Origin: Prevotella sp.
Lineage (GTDB): Bacteria; Bacteroidota; Bacteroidia; Bacteroidales; Bacteroidaceae
DNA length: 53,583 nucleotides
Assembly: GCA_017548605.1 (NCBI GenBank)
Contig: JAFYZT010000019.1
Coordinates: forward strand, 1-53,583
Direction of reading: 5' to 3'
Shown in pieces: positions 1 through 6,335 of the stretch. The notes under the pieces are model-generated. The model had not been told where the DNA came from and did no database searches. It was given only the letters and a program-made list of their open reading frames with translations. The stretch's first letter is position 1; the number at the start of each line of letters is the position of its first letter. The position numbers and the translations under genes are program-made.

Positions 1-432
1 CGATGTGCCGTGGAAGGGTGCAGCGAGGCTGTCACCGTAGGCGAAGGGGTAGCGCAGCAGTGTCTCGGGCATGGTGTATCGTATGAGCCACTGGTTGTTC
101 TCCGTACCGGGGGAGAGGAGGGTGTCGCCGCGCAGCAGGGTGTAGCGGCGTGTGCGCCGCGCCACAGCCATGAGCGTGTCGGTGGTGTCGGAGGGCAGCA
201 GATGCTCCACTTTCAGTTTGCTGCCCAGGTCGCGCAGGTCGGAGAAATCCCACAAGCGTCCTCGTCCTGCCTCCCCTACGTCGGGTGGCGCGACGAGCAC
301 CATATGTAGCAAGTCGCCCTCTCGCGGCGCGTTGGCCGGAGAGGTGAGAACCTGAGTAAAAGACTTTAAGGGAAAACATATACTCCCAAATATGAGGATA
401 ACAATTGTTTTTCTGCTCTTCATCTTTATCAT
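1..432 (-). CDS. Exported RHS-locus accessory protein, N-terminal part (runs off left edge)
   Basis: The reverse strand is open from the left edge to ATG at 430-432 (a second in-frame ATG lies at 421-423), giving 144 codons with no stop. Residues 1-27 look like a signal peptide ending SFTQ, so the product is probably exported. Residues about 45-143 match the protein at 46620-47696: both have a WDFS motif after a Gly/Arg-rich stretch, a Tyr-Thr/Arg-x-x-x-DTL segment, and the pattern P-x-AYGDSLA-x-PF. That partner gene heads an RHS/YD locus and ends in a secretion-type tail, so a second, leftward locus probably continues outside the window. The left copy does not share the AGG-rich arginine usage of the right copy, so this is not a recent duplication. 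Function unknown; the homology is read by eye. Confidence 0.8.
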   Translation of the reverse strand, partial: MIKMKSRKTIVILIFGSICFPLKSFTQVLTSPANAPREGDLLHMVLVAPPDVGEAGRGRLWDFSDLRDLGSKLKVEHLLPSDTTDTLMAVARRTRRYTLLRGDTLLSPGTENNQWLIRYTMPETLLRYPFAYGDSLAAPFHGTS

Positions 433-567
433 TTTATAAAAGTTTCGCAATCGTCCAACTAATAAAAAGTGAAGGATTCAAGAAGGATATGCATAGGTAT
501 GCGATAAAGCCAAAAGGGTTACCTTGTCATGTTGGGGTGCTGGTCGTTTGATCGTGCTGGTGGGTTT

Positions 568-966
568 CTACAGTCCGCAGGTGCGGTGCAGTTGTTCAAA
601 GTTCTGTTCCCAGATGTCGAGAAGGCTGTCCACATCGTCGGGTTCAGCCCAATCGGTGACATGTAGCACGAAGTCGCCCGTAATCTCGTTTTTCGTCATG
701 CGCAGTTCGAGGATGGCCTCGGGGTTCACCTCATCCTCCCACATCAGGCGGATAGCCTCGCCCTTCACCATATCGATGATATGTGCCTCGCGTATCTCAT
801 GACTGCCATTGGGGTCTCCCCACATGAAACGGAACCCTTCCGGTGTTTCGTTAACCTCGTCGGCTATCCATTTCGACAGCCCCCCTTCTGTACTGATAAC
901 CTTCCAGATAATGTTCGCCGATTTGGAATGCAGATTCTTCTCAATATATATACGTTCCTTATTCAT
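568..966 (-). CDS. START-like (SRPBCC) domain protein
   Basis: This 132-residue protein without signal peptide looks like the short START-like/AHSA1-related proteins common in Bacteroidetes. It has a helix-grip style pattern: an N-terminal strand (KERIYIEKNL), a central Trp/Gly-rich section (FRFMWGDPNG), a strand-rich middle (RLMWEDE, LELRM) and a long C-terminal helix (LLDIWEQNFEQLHRTC). The fold usually forms a hydrophobic pocket for a small ligand, but the ligand of this branch is unknown to me. It is monocistronic: its promoter at 998-1028 faces away from the tRNA-Met promoter, and the next gene on its strand starts at 432. The family call is fairly safe; no specific role can be given. 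Confidence 0.85.
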   Translation of the reverse strand: MNKERIYIEKNLHSKSANIIWKVISTEGGLSKWIADEVNETPEGFRFMWGDPNGSHEIREAHIIDMVKGEAIRLMWEDEVNPEAILELRMTKNEITGDFVLHVTDWAEPDDVDSLLDIWEQNFEQLHRTCGL

Positions 967-997
967 GCCAAAAGACGTTTAGTTATTTTGTTTGGCG

Positions 998-1028
998 CAA
1001 AAATAGCAAAAAAAAAGATGTTTTGCAA
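998..1028 (-). promoter_or_regulatory. Bacteroidetes-type promoter of the START-like gene
   Basis: Read on the reverse strand, a TATTTTTG -7 box (998-1005) is preceded after 20 bases by TTG (1026-1028). It lies about 30 bases upstream of the ATG at 964-966, back to back with the tRNA-Met promoter. Confidence 0.6.
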
Positions 1029-1046
1029 AAAAATAGGCAAATATTT

Positions 1047-1076
1047 TTGGCTATTCAGAAATAAGCATTACCTTTG
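1047..1076 (+). promoter_or_regulatory. Promoter of tRNA-Met
   Basis: TTG at 1047-1049 and TACCTTTG at 1069-1076 with 19 bases between them match the Bacteroidetes -33/-7 consensus. The tRNA begins 19 bases after the box. Confidence 0.7.
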
Positions 1077-1094
1077 CACCCGCTTAAGAGCGAT

Positions 1095-1168
1095 GGCGGG
1101 ATAGCTCAGCTGGTTAGAGCGCATGATTCATAATCATGAGGTCCCCAGTTCAATCCTGGGTCCCGCTA
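1095..1168 (+). tRNA. tRNA-Met (CAT anticodon)
   Basis: A complete cloverleaf can be drawn. The acceptor GGCGGGA pairs with TCCCGCT (first pair G-T), the anticodon stem CATGA/TCATG carries loop TTCATAA with anticodon CAT, and the T-arm CCCAG-TTCAATC-CTGGG is perfect. The discriminator is A and CCA is not encoded. It is not the initiator by sequence feel, but a CAT anticodon could also belong to tRNA-Ile2 read after lysidine modification. A 26-bp copy of its 3' end occurs at 1412-1437. Confidence 0.93.
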
Positions 1169-1181
1169 CTGGGGTAGTGAA

Positions 1182-1226
1182 GAAGGCGTCGACGGTAACA
1201 CGTCGGCGCCTTCGTTCATTTTTATT
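1182..1226 (+). terminator. Rho-independent terminator after tRNA-Met
   Basis: Inverted repeat GAAGGCGTCGAC (1182-1193) and GTCGGCGCCTTC (1202-1213) with an 8-base loop gives a 12-bp stem with one G-T pair, followed by a T-rich tract. Confidence 0.85.
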
Positions 1227-1232
1227 TCTTTT

Positions 1233-1411
1233 TCAGGTCACGTCATTGATAATGTAGATGCCGGGAGTGAGGGCTCTCGCATTTTCCAGTTTGTCTGTGA
1301 TCTTGACGCTGAAGACGTTGTAAACGGCTTGGCTGGATTTGTCTAAAGATGATTCTGGAAGACAAACGCTATCGGTTACACTTGTGACGGGGCGAACAGA
1401 ATTACCGAGGG
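1233..1411 (-). pseudogene. Remnant C-terminus of an FSMP-domain T9SS surface protein
   Basis: The reverse frame here lacks a proper start but reads like the tail of a secreted Prevotella protein. It begins GNSVRPV, which is how FSMP (Fibrobacter succinogenes major paralogous) domains end. A linker follows, then AVYNVFSVKI and LTPGIYIIN, typical of a T9SS sorting tail. The intact island gene at 20271-23303 ends in the same order (GHTVRPI, AIYNIYGIKV, LPSGVYIFNGK). The coding similarity stops at the tRNA-Met 3'-end copy (1412-1437), so the upstream part of the gene was probably removed when an integrated element was lost. Confidence 0.65.
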
Positions 1412-1437
1412 CCCAGTTCAATCCTGGGTCCCGCTAC
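1412..1437 (+). repeat. Duplicate of the tRNA-Met 3' end (attachment-site-like)
   Basis: These 26 bases are identical to 1144-1169, which covers the T-arm, the acceptor 3' strand and one base beyond the tRNA. A free-standing copy of a tRNA 3' end 268 bp downstream is the usual footprint of tyrosine-recombinase integration into a tRNA gene. No integrase remains between the copies. Confidence 0.7.
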
Positions 1438-1583
1438 ACGGAATCACAACGAGTTACAGAGATGTAACTCGTTTTTCTTTTGCATACCGTTTTTTGCGCA
1501 ACAGATAATCTTCTGAATTGGTTTCCAAAACACCCCCTTTCATCCTTTATTTCCCCGTTTTCGCGGATTATCCCGAGCCTTTC

Positions 1584-1614
1584 TTGCTTATCGAGGATGG
1601 AATCATTATCTTTG
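1584..1614 (+). promoter_or_regulatory. Promoter of the exported protein gene at 1644
   Basis: TTG at 1584-1586 and TATCTTTG at 1607-1614 are separated by 20 bases; the ATG follows 29 bases after the -7 box. Confidence 0.65.
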
Positions 1615-1643
1615 CAAAGAAAAAACATCAAACCATTTACATC

Positions 1644-2129
1644 ATGAAAAGAATAGCCACCCTATTGCTGTTATTGCTCGCACTGAGCATCAGCACTGAC
1701 GCACTTGCACAGAGCAAGCGTCGCACAACCCGTCGTACGACAACAACCGCAAGCACCCCAGAAAGCAAGATCCTGGGTAAGCACCCCATCTCGTTGCAGT
1801 GGATCTCCTGGGATTATTTCGGCACCGTAGAGGTGAAGAAGGAACGCGACGGACGGTTGCACTGCGTGGGAGCACAACGCAGTCGCGAGAACGATGACTA
1901 TGTGACCGTCGACGGCTACATCAAGATGGAGAGCAACCTGAAATTCTATTTCACCGGAACTATCATCACCAAAGTCTACCACATCAACAATGGTCAGCCT
2001 TGTGTTCGCGAAGGCACATTCGAATTCCTCTCCACCCAAGGCCGCCAATACTGGCGCCTCCAACAGATGGACAACCCCTGTGATGAGGCCTGCGACTACG
2101 TGGACATCTATTTCAGGAAAATGAGGTGA
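1644..2129 (+). CDS. Small exported protein of unknown function
   Basis: The product has 161 residues. The frame is open further upstream, but ATG 1644 is the right start because it sits just after a good promoter and begins a clear signal peptide (MKRIATLLLLLLALSIS, cleaved near ALAQ at residue 24). A short basic Thr/Arg linker follows, then a compact domain of about 125 residues rich in beta strand and aromatic residues (LQWISWDYFG, GYIKMESNLKFYF, QYWRLQQMDN). Cysteines at the end (NPCDEACDY) could form a disulfide in the periplasm. It stands alone between the tRNA-Met scar and the convergent nucleotidase genes. I do not recognise the family. Confidence 0.8.
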   Translation: MKRIATLLLLLLALSISTDALAQSKRRTTRRTTTTASTPESKILGKHPISLQWISWDYFGTVEVKKERDGRLHCVGAQRSRENDDYVTVDGYIKMESNLKFYFTGTIITKVYHINNGQPCVREGTFEFLSTQGRQYWRLQQMDNPCDEACDYVDIYFRKMR

Positions 2130-2310
2130 GCAGAAGCATGCTCCGTCATTACAACTATATGAAAGGTGAGGTGTGCTAGAAGCATACCTCACCTTATTCT
2201 CTTGATGGCTCCTATCCGACAATTACCATCGGACTAGGGTATTAGCTTTTAACTTCAGAACGGCCAAAGCCGCAATAACTTCATAACTTCAAAAACTTGA
2301 AATAAAGATC

Positions 2311-3153
2311 TCATTTCTTTTTCAGGTCAACCACCAAGCGACCTATCCAGATGCCGTGCTTTCCCTGATGGTCAACGGGCACCTGCTGTCCGTCGAGGTT
2401 GGTCACGTAGTACACTTTGTCGGCGTAGGTATGGGAATGTCCCCCTAAAACGAGGTCGACACCTCGTGTCTTCGCAAACACCTCCTGATCGTTGGGGCCA
2501 TTAGTGCTGTCCCATCCGATGTGGGAGAGGCAGATGACCATGTCGCATTTCATCTTCCCTTTGAGGAGCGACACCATCTCCTGTGTCTTTGCCACAGGGT
2601 CGAGGTAGGTAAGACCCTGACAGTTAGCTTTCTCCACTAGTCCGTCCATCATAGGCGAGAGGGCGAACACCCCAATTTTCACCCCGTTGCGTTTGATGAT
2701 GAGGTATGGTTTGACCAGTCCTTCGAGCACTGTTCCCTTGACATCGTAATTTGAGCAGACGATGGGGAAATTGGCCATGCGGAAGAGCCGCGCCATGTTG
2801 TCGAGGCCATAGTCGAACTCATGATTGCCGATGGTGGCTGCGTCATAGCCCATGCGGTTCATGAGTCCCACCTCCACATCGCCCTGGAACACGGTATAAT
2901 AGGACGACCCTTGTGAGAAGTCGCCGCAGTCGAAGAGCAACAAGTCGGGGTTCTGCTGACGCTGTTGCCGCAACATCTCTATCCGTCGGAGGAAGCCACC
3001 CCGTCCTGCCACGGTGGTATCCTTGAGGTTGGGGTTCAGTGGATAGACACAGCTATGCGTGTCGCTGGTGTGCAGGATAACCAGTTGTTTGTCCTGTGCG
3101 AACGCTCCAGCATTCAGTGTGAGGAGCGCGAAAAGGAATATTATCTTTTTCAT
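2311..3153 (-). CDS. 5'-nucleotidase family metallophosphatase domain protein
   Basis: This 280-residue exported protein (signal peptide to about residue 20, AFAQ) is the N-terminal calcineurin-like half of a UshA-type 5'-nucleotidase. The metal-binding motifs are in order: HTSDTH, FDCGDFSQGS, GNHEFDYG, SHIGWD and GGHSHTY. It ends after this domain and lacks the substrate-binding half. That half is encoded by the gene immediately upstream (3158-3931), four bases away and presumably on the same transcript. The pair should dephosphorylate nucleotides or related esters in the periplasm; exact substrates cannot be read from sequence. The order of the two halves is the reverse of the usual fused protein. 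Confidence 0.92.
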   Translation of the reverse strand: MKKIIFLFALLTLNAGAFAQDKQLVILHTSDTHSCVYPLNPNLKDTTVAGRGGFLRRIEMLRQQRQQNPDLLLFDCGDFSQGSSYYTVFQGDVEVGLMNRMGYDAATIGNHEFDYGLDNMARLFRMANFPIVCSNYDVKGTVLEGLVKPYLIIKRNGVKIGVFALSPMMDGLVEKANCQGLTYLDPVAKTQEMVSLLKGKMKCDMVICLSHIGWDSTNGPNDQEVFAKTRGVDLVLGGHSHTYADKVYYVTNLDGQQVPVDHQGKHGIWIGRLVVDLKKK

Positions 3154-3157
3154 GGCA

Positions 3158-3931
3158 TCATTGTTCTATGGTGATACGTCCATCGGTGGCAGCTTCCACC
3201 GCCTTGCCTTGTGCTTGCATTTCCTGGAAGTAGCGCATGATGAGTTCACGCGTGAGGTCTTTCTGCTCTTCTGGCAACTTGACGTCAGTTCCCGCCTTGA
3301 ATGCCGTCATTTTGTCGTTGCCATGCGACAGGTAGTCGATGGTGGCGATACGGTAGGAGCGCTGTGGGTCCACCGGTTCGCCCTTGACGGTGACGGAGCG
3401 CAGTTTGTTATCGGCCGTGATAACCATTCGTACCTCTCGGCTCAGTCCCTCACCACCGCGTGCCGCTATCTGCTGCATCAGTTCTGTCACCTTATCACCT
3501 GTGAGTGTGAGGAAAGCTATTCTGTTCTCGAATGGTGCCACGTCAACCACGTCGCCGATGGTGACATTGCCGGCAGGCAGTGCCGCCCTGATACCCCCGA
3601 TGTTATACACAGCAAAGTCGGGTCGCTCACCGTAGTATTGTCCCGCCCATACGAGGATGTCGGGCAGAAGGTTGGACAGGGGACTCTCCGGCCGGAATAC
3701 ATCAAAATAGTCGGCTGTACGTCCTACTACGGGACTCATCTGCTCGTCAACCTGCGCCTTGAAGGGAGCCATGAACGTTGCCACTTCGCTGTTGGCTGTC
3801 ACGGCAGCATCGTAACGGCTGTCAACCATCGTACGTGAGCGGCTGATGGAAGACACCTGATAATGTGTGGTACACGACAAGAGGCAGCATACCGCCGCTA
3901 CCACACTGAAATATAAAGATTGTTTTCTCAT
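3158..3931 (-). CDS. Lipoprotein with 5'-nucleotidase C-terminal domain
   Basis: The product has 257 residues. The N-terminus ends in lipobox LLSC, so it is probably a lipoprotein anchored at the cysteine near residue 20. The body is the 5_nucleotid_C domain: NLLPDILVWAG, the substrate-loop pattern YNIGGIRAALPAG, and FENRIAFLTLTG are typical of the C-terminal half of UshA/YfkN-type nucleotidases, which binds the nucleoside. The catalytic metallophosphatase half is the next gene (2311-3153), four bases downstream. The two are expected to work together at the envelope, the lipid anchor perhaps holding the complex. A TATCTTTG box on the reverse strand (3998-4005) probably starts the operon. Confidence 0.9.
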   Translation of the reverse strand: MRKQSLYFSVVAAVCCLLSCTTHYQVSSISRSRTMVDSRYDAAVTANSEVATFMAPFKAQVDEQMSPVVGRTADYFDVFRPESPLSNLLPDILVWAGQYYGERPDFAVYNIGGIRAALPAGNVTIGDVVDVAPFENRIAFLTLTGDKVTELMQQIAARGGEGLSREVRMVITADNKLRSVTVKGEPVDPQRSYRIATIDYLSHGNDKMTAFKAGTDVKLPEEQKDLTRELIMRYFQEMQAQGKAVEAATDGRITIEQ

Positions 3932-3997
3932 AGATAGAATGAAGATAATTAAGATATGCCGTATGTCATTGAGTTTTTATCTCTTACGAAGATGATG

Positions 3998-4005
3998 CAA
4001 AGATA
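3998..4005 (-). promoter_or_regulatory. -7 box for the split nucleotidase operon
   Basis: Reverse-strand TATCTTTG lies 66 bases upstream of the ATG at 3931. No TTG stands at the expected distance, so this is a weaker match. It is divergent from the rplS promoter. Confidence 0.45.
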
Positions 4006-4046
4006 TGGAAAAAAGAGTAAAAAGAGAAGAAAAAAGAGGATTTTTT

Positions 4047-4076
4047 TTGCAGGTTCGGAAAAAAGGAGTACCTTTG
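4047..4076 (+). promoter_or_regulatory. Promoter of rplS
   Basis: TTG 4047-4049 and TACCTTTG 4069-4076 with a 19-base spacer. It leaves a 5' leader of about 85 bases before the rplS ATG, long enough for ribosomal-protein feedback control, but no specific structure was recognised. Confidence 0.7.
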
Positions 4077-4165
4077 CACCCGCTTTCGGCGTAATCGCTG
4101 ACAGGAAGACGAGTAGCCTTGTTATGTTGCGCTGGACGATAATAACAAATTTAATTATAAGCACA

Positions 4166-4531
4166 ATGGATTTAATTAAAGTTGCTGAAGAAGCATTTGC
4201 AACCGGCAAGAAGTTCCCGGAGTTCAAGTCCGGCGATACTGTAACTGTCGCTTACAAAATTATCGAAGGTTCGAAAGAGCGTATCCAGCTCTACCGTGGT
4301 GTGGTGATTCGCATCAGCGGTCATGGTGAGAAGAGACGTTTCACCGTGCGCAAGATGTCGGGCACCGTGGGTGTTGAGCGTATTTTCCCCATCGAGTCGC
4401 CGAACATCGACTCCATCGAGGTGAACAAGGTAGGTAAGGTGCGTCGCGCCAAGTTGTACTACCTGCGCAAGCTCACCGGTAAGAAAGCTCGTATCAAGGA
4501 GAAGAGAACCGCTGTCAAGACCGACAAATAA
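4166..4531 (+). CDS. rplS: 50S ribosomal protein L19
   Basis: The 121-residue product matches bacterial L19, which sits at the 30S-50S interface. Family hallmarks are seen in order: [43 protein letters not shown], and the basic C-terminus [23 protein letters not shown]. The frame is open further upstream, but the family N-terminus (M-D-L-I-K-V) fixes the start at 4166. The gene is transcribed alone from the 4047-4076 promoter and closed by the terminator at 4540-4573; in many bacteria L19 is instead grouped with rpsP, rimM and trmD. Confidence 0.97.
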   Translation: MDLIKVAEEAFATGKKFPEFKSGDTVTVAYKIIEGSKERIQLYRGVVIRISGHGEKRRFTVRKMSGTVGVERIFPIESPNIDSIEVNKVGKVRRAKLYYLRKLTGKKARIKEKRTAVKTDK

Positions 4532-4539
4532 AGAGATTC

Positions 4540-4573
4540 AAAAGAGAGGCTCATGCGCATGGGTCTCTTTTTT
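4540..4573 (+). terminator. Terminator after rplS
   Basis: Hairpin with arms AAAGAG..CTCATG (4541-4555) and CATGGGTCTCTTT (4558-4570), two internal mismatches, followed by a T tract. Confidence 0.75.
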
Positions 4574-4588
4574 GTTAACACACCTAAT

Positions 4589-4626
4589 ACCCACCCCGGC
4601 CCTCCCGAAGGGAGGGTGCTAAAAGA
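4589..4626 (+). repeat. Dispersed palindromic intergenic repeat, copy 1
   Basis: The core CCCTCCCGAAGGGAGGG is a near-perfect palindrome preceded by ACCCACCCCGG and followed by TGCTAAAAGA. Related copies occur at 6066-6165, 10181-10217 (inverted), 14431-14465, 23887-23920 and 29422-29452. Confidence 0.8.
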
Positions 4627-4637
4627 CACCAAGTGAA

Positions 4638-4679
4638 CACTCAACATTCAACACTCAACATTCAACACTCAACATTCAA
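4638..4679 (+). repeat. Heptad tandem repeat, six units of CAYTCAA
   Basis: Six perfect 7-base units alternate CACTCAA and CATTCAA and end eight bases before the AICAR transformylase ATG. It belongs to a class of intergenic 7/8-base arrays found throughout the window. Confidence 0.85.
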
Positions 4680-4687
4680 TCAGAATT

Positions 4688-5869
4688 ATGAAAGAACTGA
4701 CACTCAAATACGGATGCAATCCGAACCAGAAGCCCTCGCGTGTGTATATGGAAGAGGGCGAGTTACCCATCGAAGTGCTGAATGGCCGTCCCGGCTATAT
4801 CAACCTGCTCGACGCGCTGAACAGCTGGCAGCTGGTGAGCGAACTAAAGCGTGCCACAGGTCTTCCCGCCGCCGCCTCGTTCAAGCATGTGTCGCCCGCT
4901 GGTGCCGCAGTAGGCCTGCCCCTCGACGACACGCTCAAACACATCTATTTCACCGGTGACATCGATGTGAACGCCTCGCCGCTGGCTTGTGCCTACGCCC
5001 GTGCCCGTGGTGCCGACCGCATGAGTTCTTACGGCGACTTTGTGGCACTGAGCGATGAGTGCGATGCCACAACGGCCCTGCTGCTCAAGCCTGAGGTGAG
5101 CGACGGCGTAATAGCCCCGGCGTTCAGCGAGGAGGCCCTGACCATCCTTCGCGAGAAGCGCAAGGGTACGTATAACGTCATCCGCATTGACCCCACTTAC
5201 CGTCCCGCACCCATCGAGCGTAAGCAGGTGTTCGGTATCACCTTCGAGCAGGGGCGCAACGAAATAGCCCTTGACGACCCATCCCTCTTCGAAAACATCC
5301 CCACGAAAAACAAGACGTTCAGCGATGCTGCCAAGCGCGACCTGATGATTGCGCTCATCACGTTGAAATATACACAGAGTAATTCGGTGTGCTATGTGAA
5401 GGACGGTCAGGCTATCGGCATCGGTGCCGGACAGCAGAGCCGCATCCACTGCACCCGTCTGGCAGGTAACAAGGCCGACATCTGGTGGCTGCGCCAACAT
5501 CCCAAGGTAATGAACCTTCCTTTCATTGACAAGATTCGCCGTGCCGACCGTGACAACACCATCGACATCTATATCGGTGACGAGTGCGACGACGTGCTGG
5601 CCGAGGGTGCATGGCAGCAGTTCTTCACCGAGCGTCCCGAGCCTCTCACAGCTGAGGAGAAACGCGCGTGGATAGCAAAGAACAGCGACGTGGCCCTGGG
5701 CAGCGATGCTTTCTTCCCCTTCGGCGACAACATCGAGCGTGCCCACAAGAGTGGTGTGCGTTATATAGCACAGGCTGGCGGCAGCGTACGCGACGACCAT
5801 GTCATCGCCACCTGCGATAAGTATGATATTGCCATGACCTTCACCGGTGTGCGTCTGTTCCATCACTAA
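4688..5869 (+). CDS. purH: AICAR formyltransferase, stand-alone (PurH C-terminal domain only)
   Basis: This 393-residue protein is the transformylase half of PurH. It transfers formyl from 10-formyl-THF to AICAR to give FAICAR, the penultimate step of purine synthesis. The signature SFKHVSPAGAA (about residues 64-74) contains the catalytic Lys-His, and AYARARGADRMSSYGDFVALS, AGQQSRIHCTRLAG and AQAGGSVRDD follow as in the family. The usual N-terminal IMP cyclohydrolase domain (about 200 residues) is absent, and the family-like start MKELTLKYGCNPNQKPS shows nothing is missing from this ORF. The cyclohydrolase must be encoded elsewhere. It may be transcribed with the small basic ORF at 5881. Confidence 0.93.
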   Translation: MKELTLKYGCNPNQKPSRVYMEEGELPIEVLNGRPGYINLLDALNSWQLVSELKRATGLPAAASFKHVSPAGAAVGLPLDDTLKHIYFTGDIDVNASPLACAYARARGADRMSSYGDFVALSDECDATTALLLKPEVSDGVIAPAFSEEALTILREKRKGTYNVIRIDPTYRPAPIERKQVFGITFEQGRNEIALDDPSLFENIPTKNKTFSDAAKRDLMIALITLKYTQSNSVCYVKDGQAIGIGAGQQSRIHCTRLAGNKADIWWLRQHPKVMNLPFIDKIRRADRDNTIDIYIGDECDDVLAEGAWQQFFTERPEPLTAEEKRAWIAKNSDVALGSDAFFPFGDNIERAHKSGVRYIAQAGGSVRDDHVIATCDKYDIAMTFTGVRLFHH

Positions 5870-5880
5870 TACCCCATCCC

Positions 5881-6066
5881 ATGGACATCGACGAGATTAT
5901 CAGTGGCGGCGGTATGGTGTTCCGCGGCGCACCGCGCGAAGACACCGGCAGTGGCAAGGTGAAGACCAAAGCCAAGAAAAAGAAATATATTACGGGTGCC
6001 CATGGCAGCGGCAGCGCACGGCAGAAAGCCAAATACCGCACTCAACGGGCAAAGAGGCATAAGTAA
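5881..6066 (+). CDS. Small basic protein, unknown
   Basis: The ORF has 61 codons and starts 11 bases after the AICAR transformylase stop on the same strand. The first third is acidic to neutral with a glycine run (ISGGGMVFRG). The rest is strongly basic, with KVKTKAKKKKY and a C-terminus AKYRTQRAKRHK, like small nucleic-acid-binding or ribosome-associated proteins. No family is recognised. Codon choice looks like the neighbouring genes, which supports coding, but the short length keeps this uncertain. It ends inside the first copy of a GC-rich intergenic repeat, so its last codon may not be ancestral. Confidence 0.5.
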   Translation: MDIDEIISGGGMVFRGAPREDTGSGKVKTKAKKKKYITGAHGSGSARQKAKYRTQRAKRHK

Positions 6067-6165
6067 TACCCACCCCTACCCTCCCAAAGCAATACCCACC
6101 CCATACCCTCCCAAAGGGAGGGAGGATGAAATAACACCCACCCATACCCTCCCAAAGGGAGGGAG
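6066..6165 (+). repeat. Three tandem copies of the dispersed palindromic repeat
   Basis: Copies at 6066-6089 (palindrome truncated), 6091-6125 and 6134-6165 share ACCCACCC-x-TACCCTCCCAAAG; the last two complete the GGGAGGG arm. They can fold into hairpins just before a terminator. Confidence 0.8.
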
Positions 6166-6168
6166 CAG

Positions 6169-6209
6169 AAATGGCAGAATCTACGTTTTGACGAGATTCT
6201 GCCATTTTT
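6169..6209 (+). terminator. Terminator after the purH-type transcript
   Basis: A perfect 14-bp inverted repeat, AAATGGCAGAATCT (6169-6182) and AGATTCTGCCATTT (6194-6207), with an 11-base loop and flanking A and T tracts. It could work in both directions. Confidence 0.88.
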
Positions 6210-6299
6210 ATAATCGCTTTTTTGGCAGAATGTGGGAATTTTCGGGAATCCATCAATTACAGACAAGATAATGGATATTGAGAAAAAGAGTTTTTTTCT

Positions 6300-6329
6300 T
6301 TGGTGTATGGATGATTTTCCATAATTTTG
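6300..6329 (+). promoter_or_regulatory. Promoter giving a probably leaderless mRNA
   Basis: TTG 6300-6302 and TAATTTTG 6322-6329 with a 19-base spacer. The ATG at 6336 starts only six bases after the box, so transcription would begin at or next to the start codon. Confidence 0.65.
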
Positions 6330-6335
6330 CAGTCG

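Noticed and set aside
1412-1437. Second tRNA gene
   Set aside because: Only the T-arm and acceptor 3' half are present; there is no D-arm or anticodon arm, so it is an att-like copy.
4844-5866. 340-codon reverse ORF
   Set aside because: Exact shadow of the AICAR transformylase gene, without recognisable motifs.
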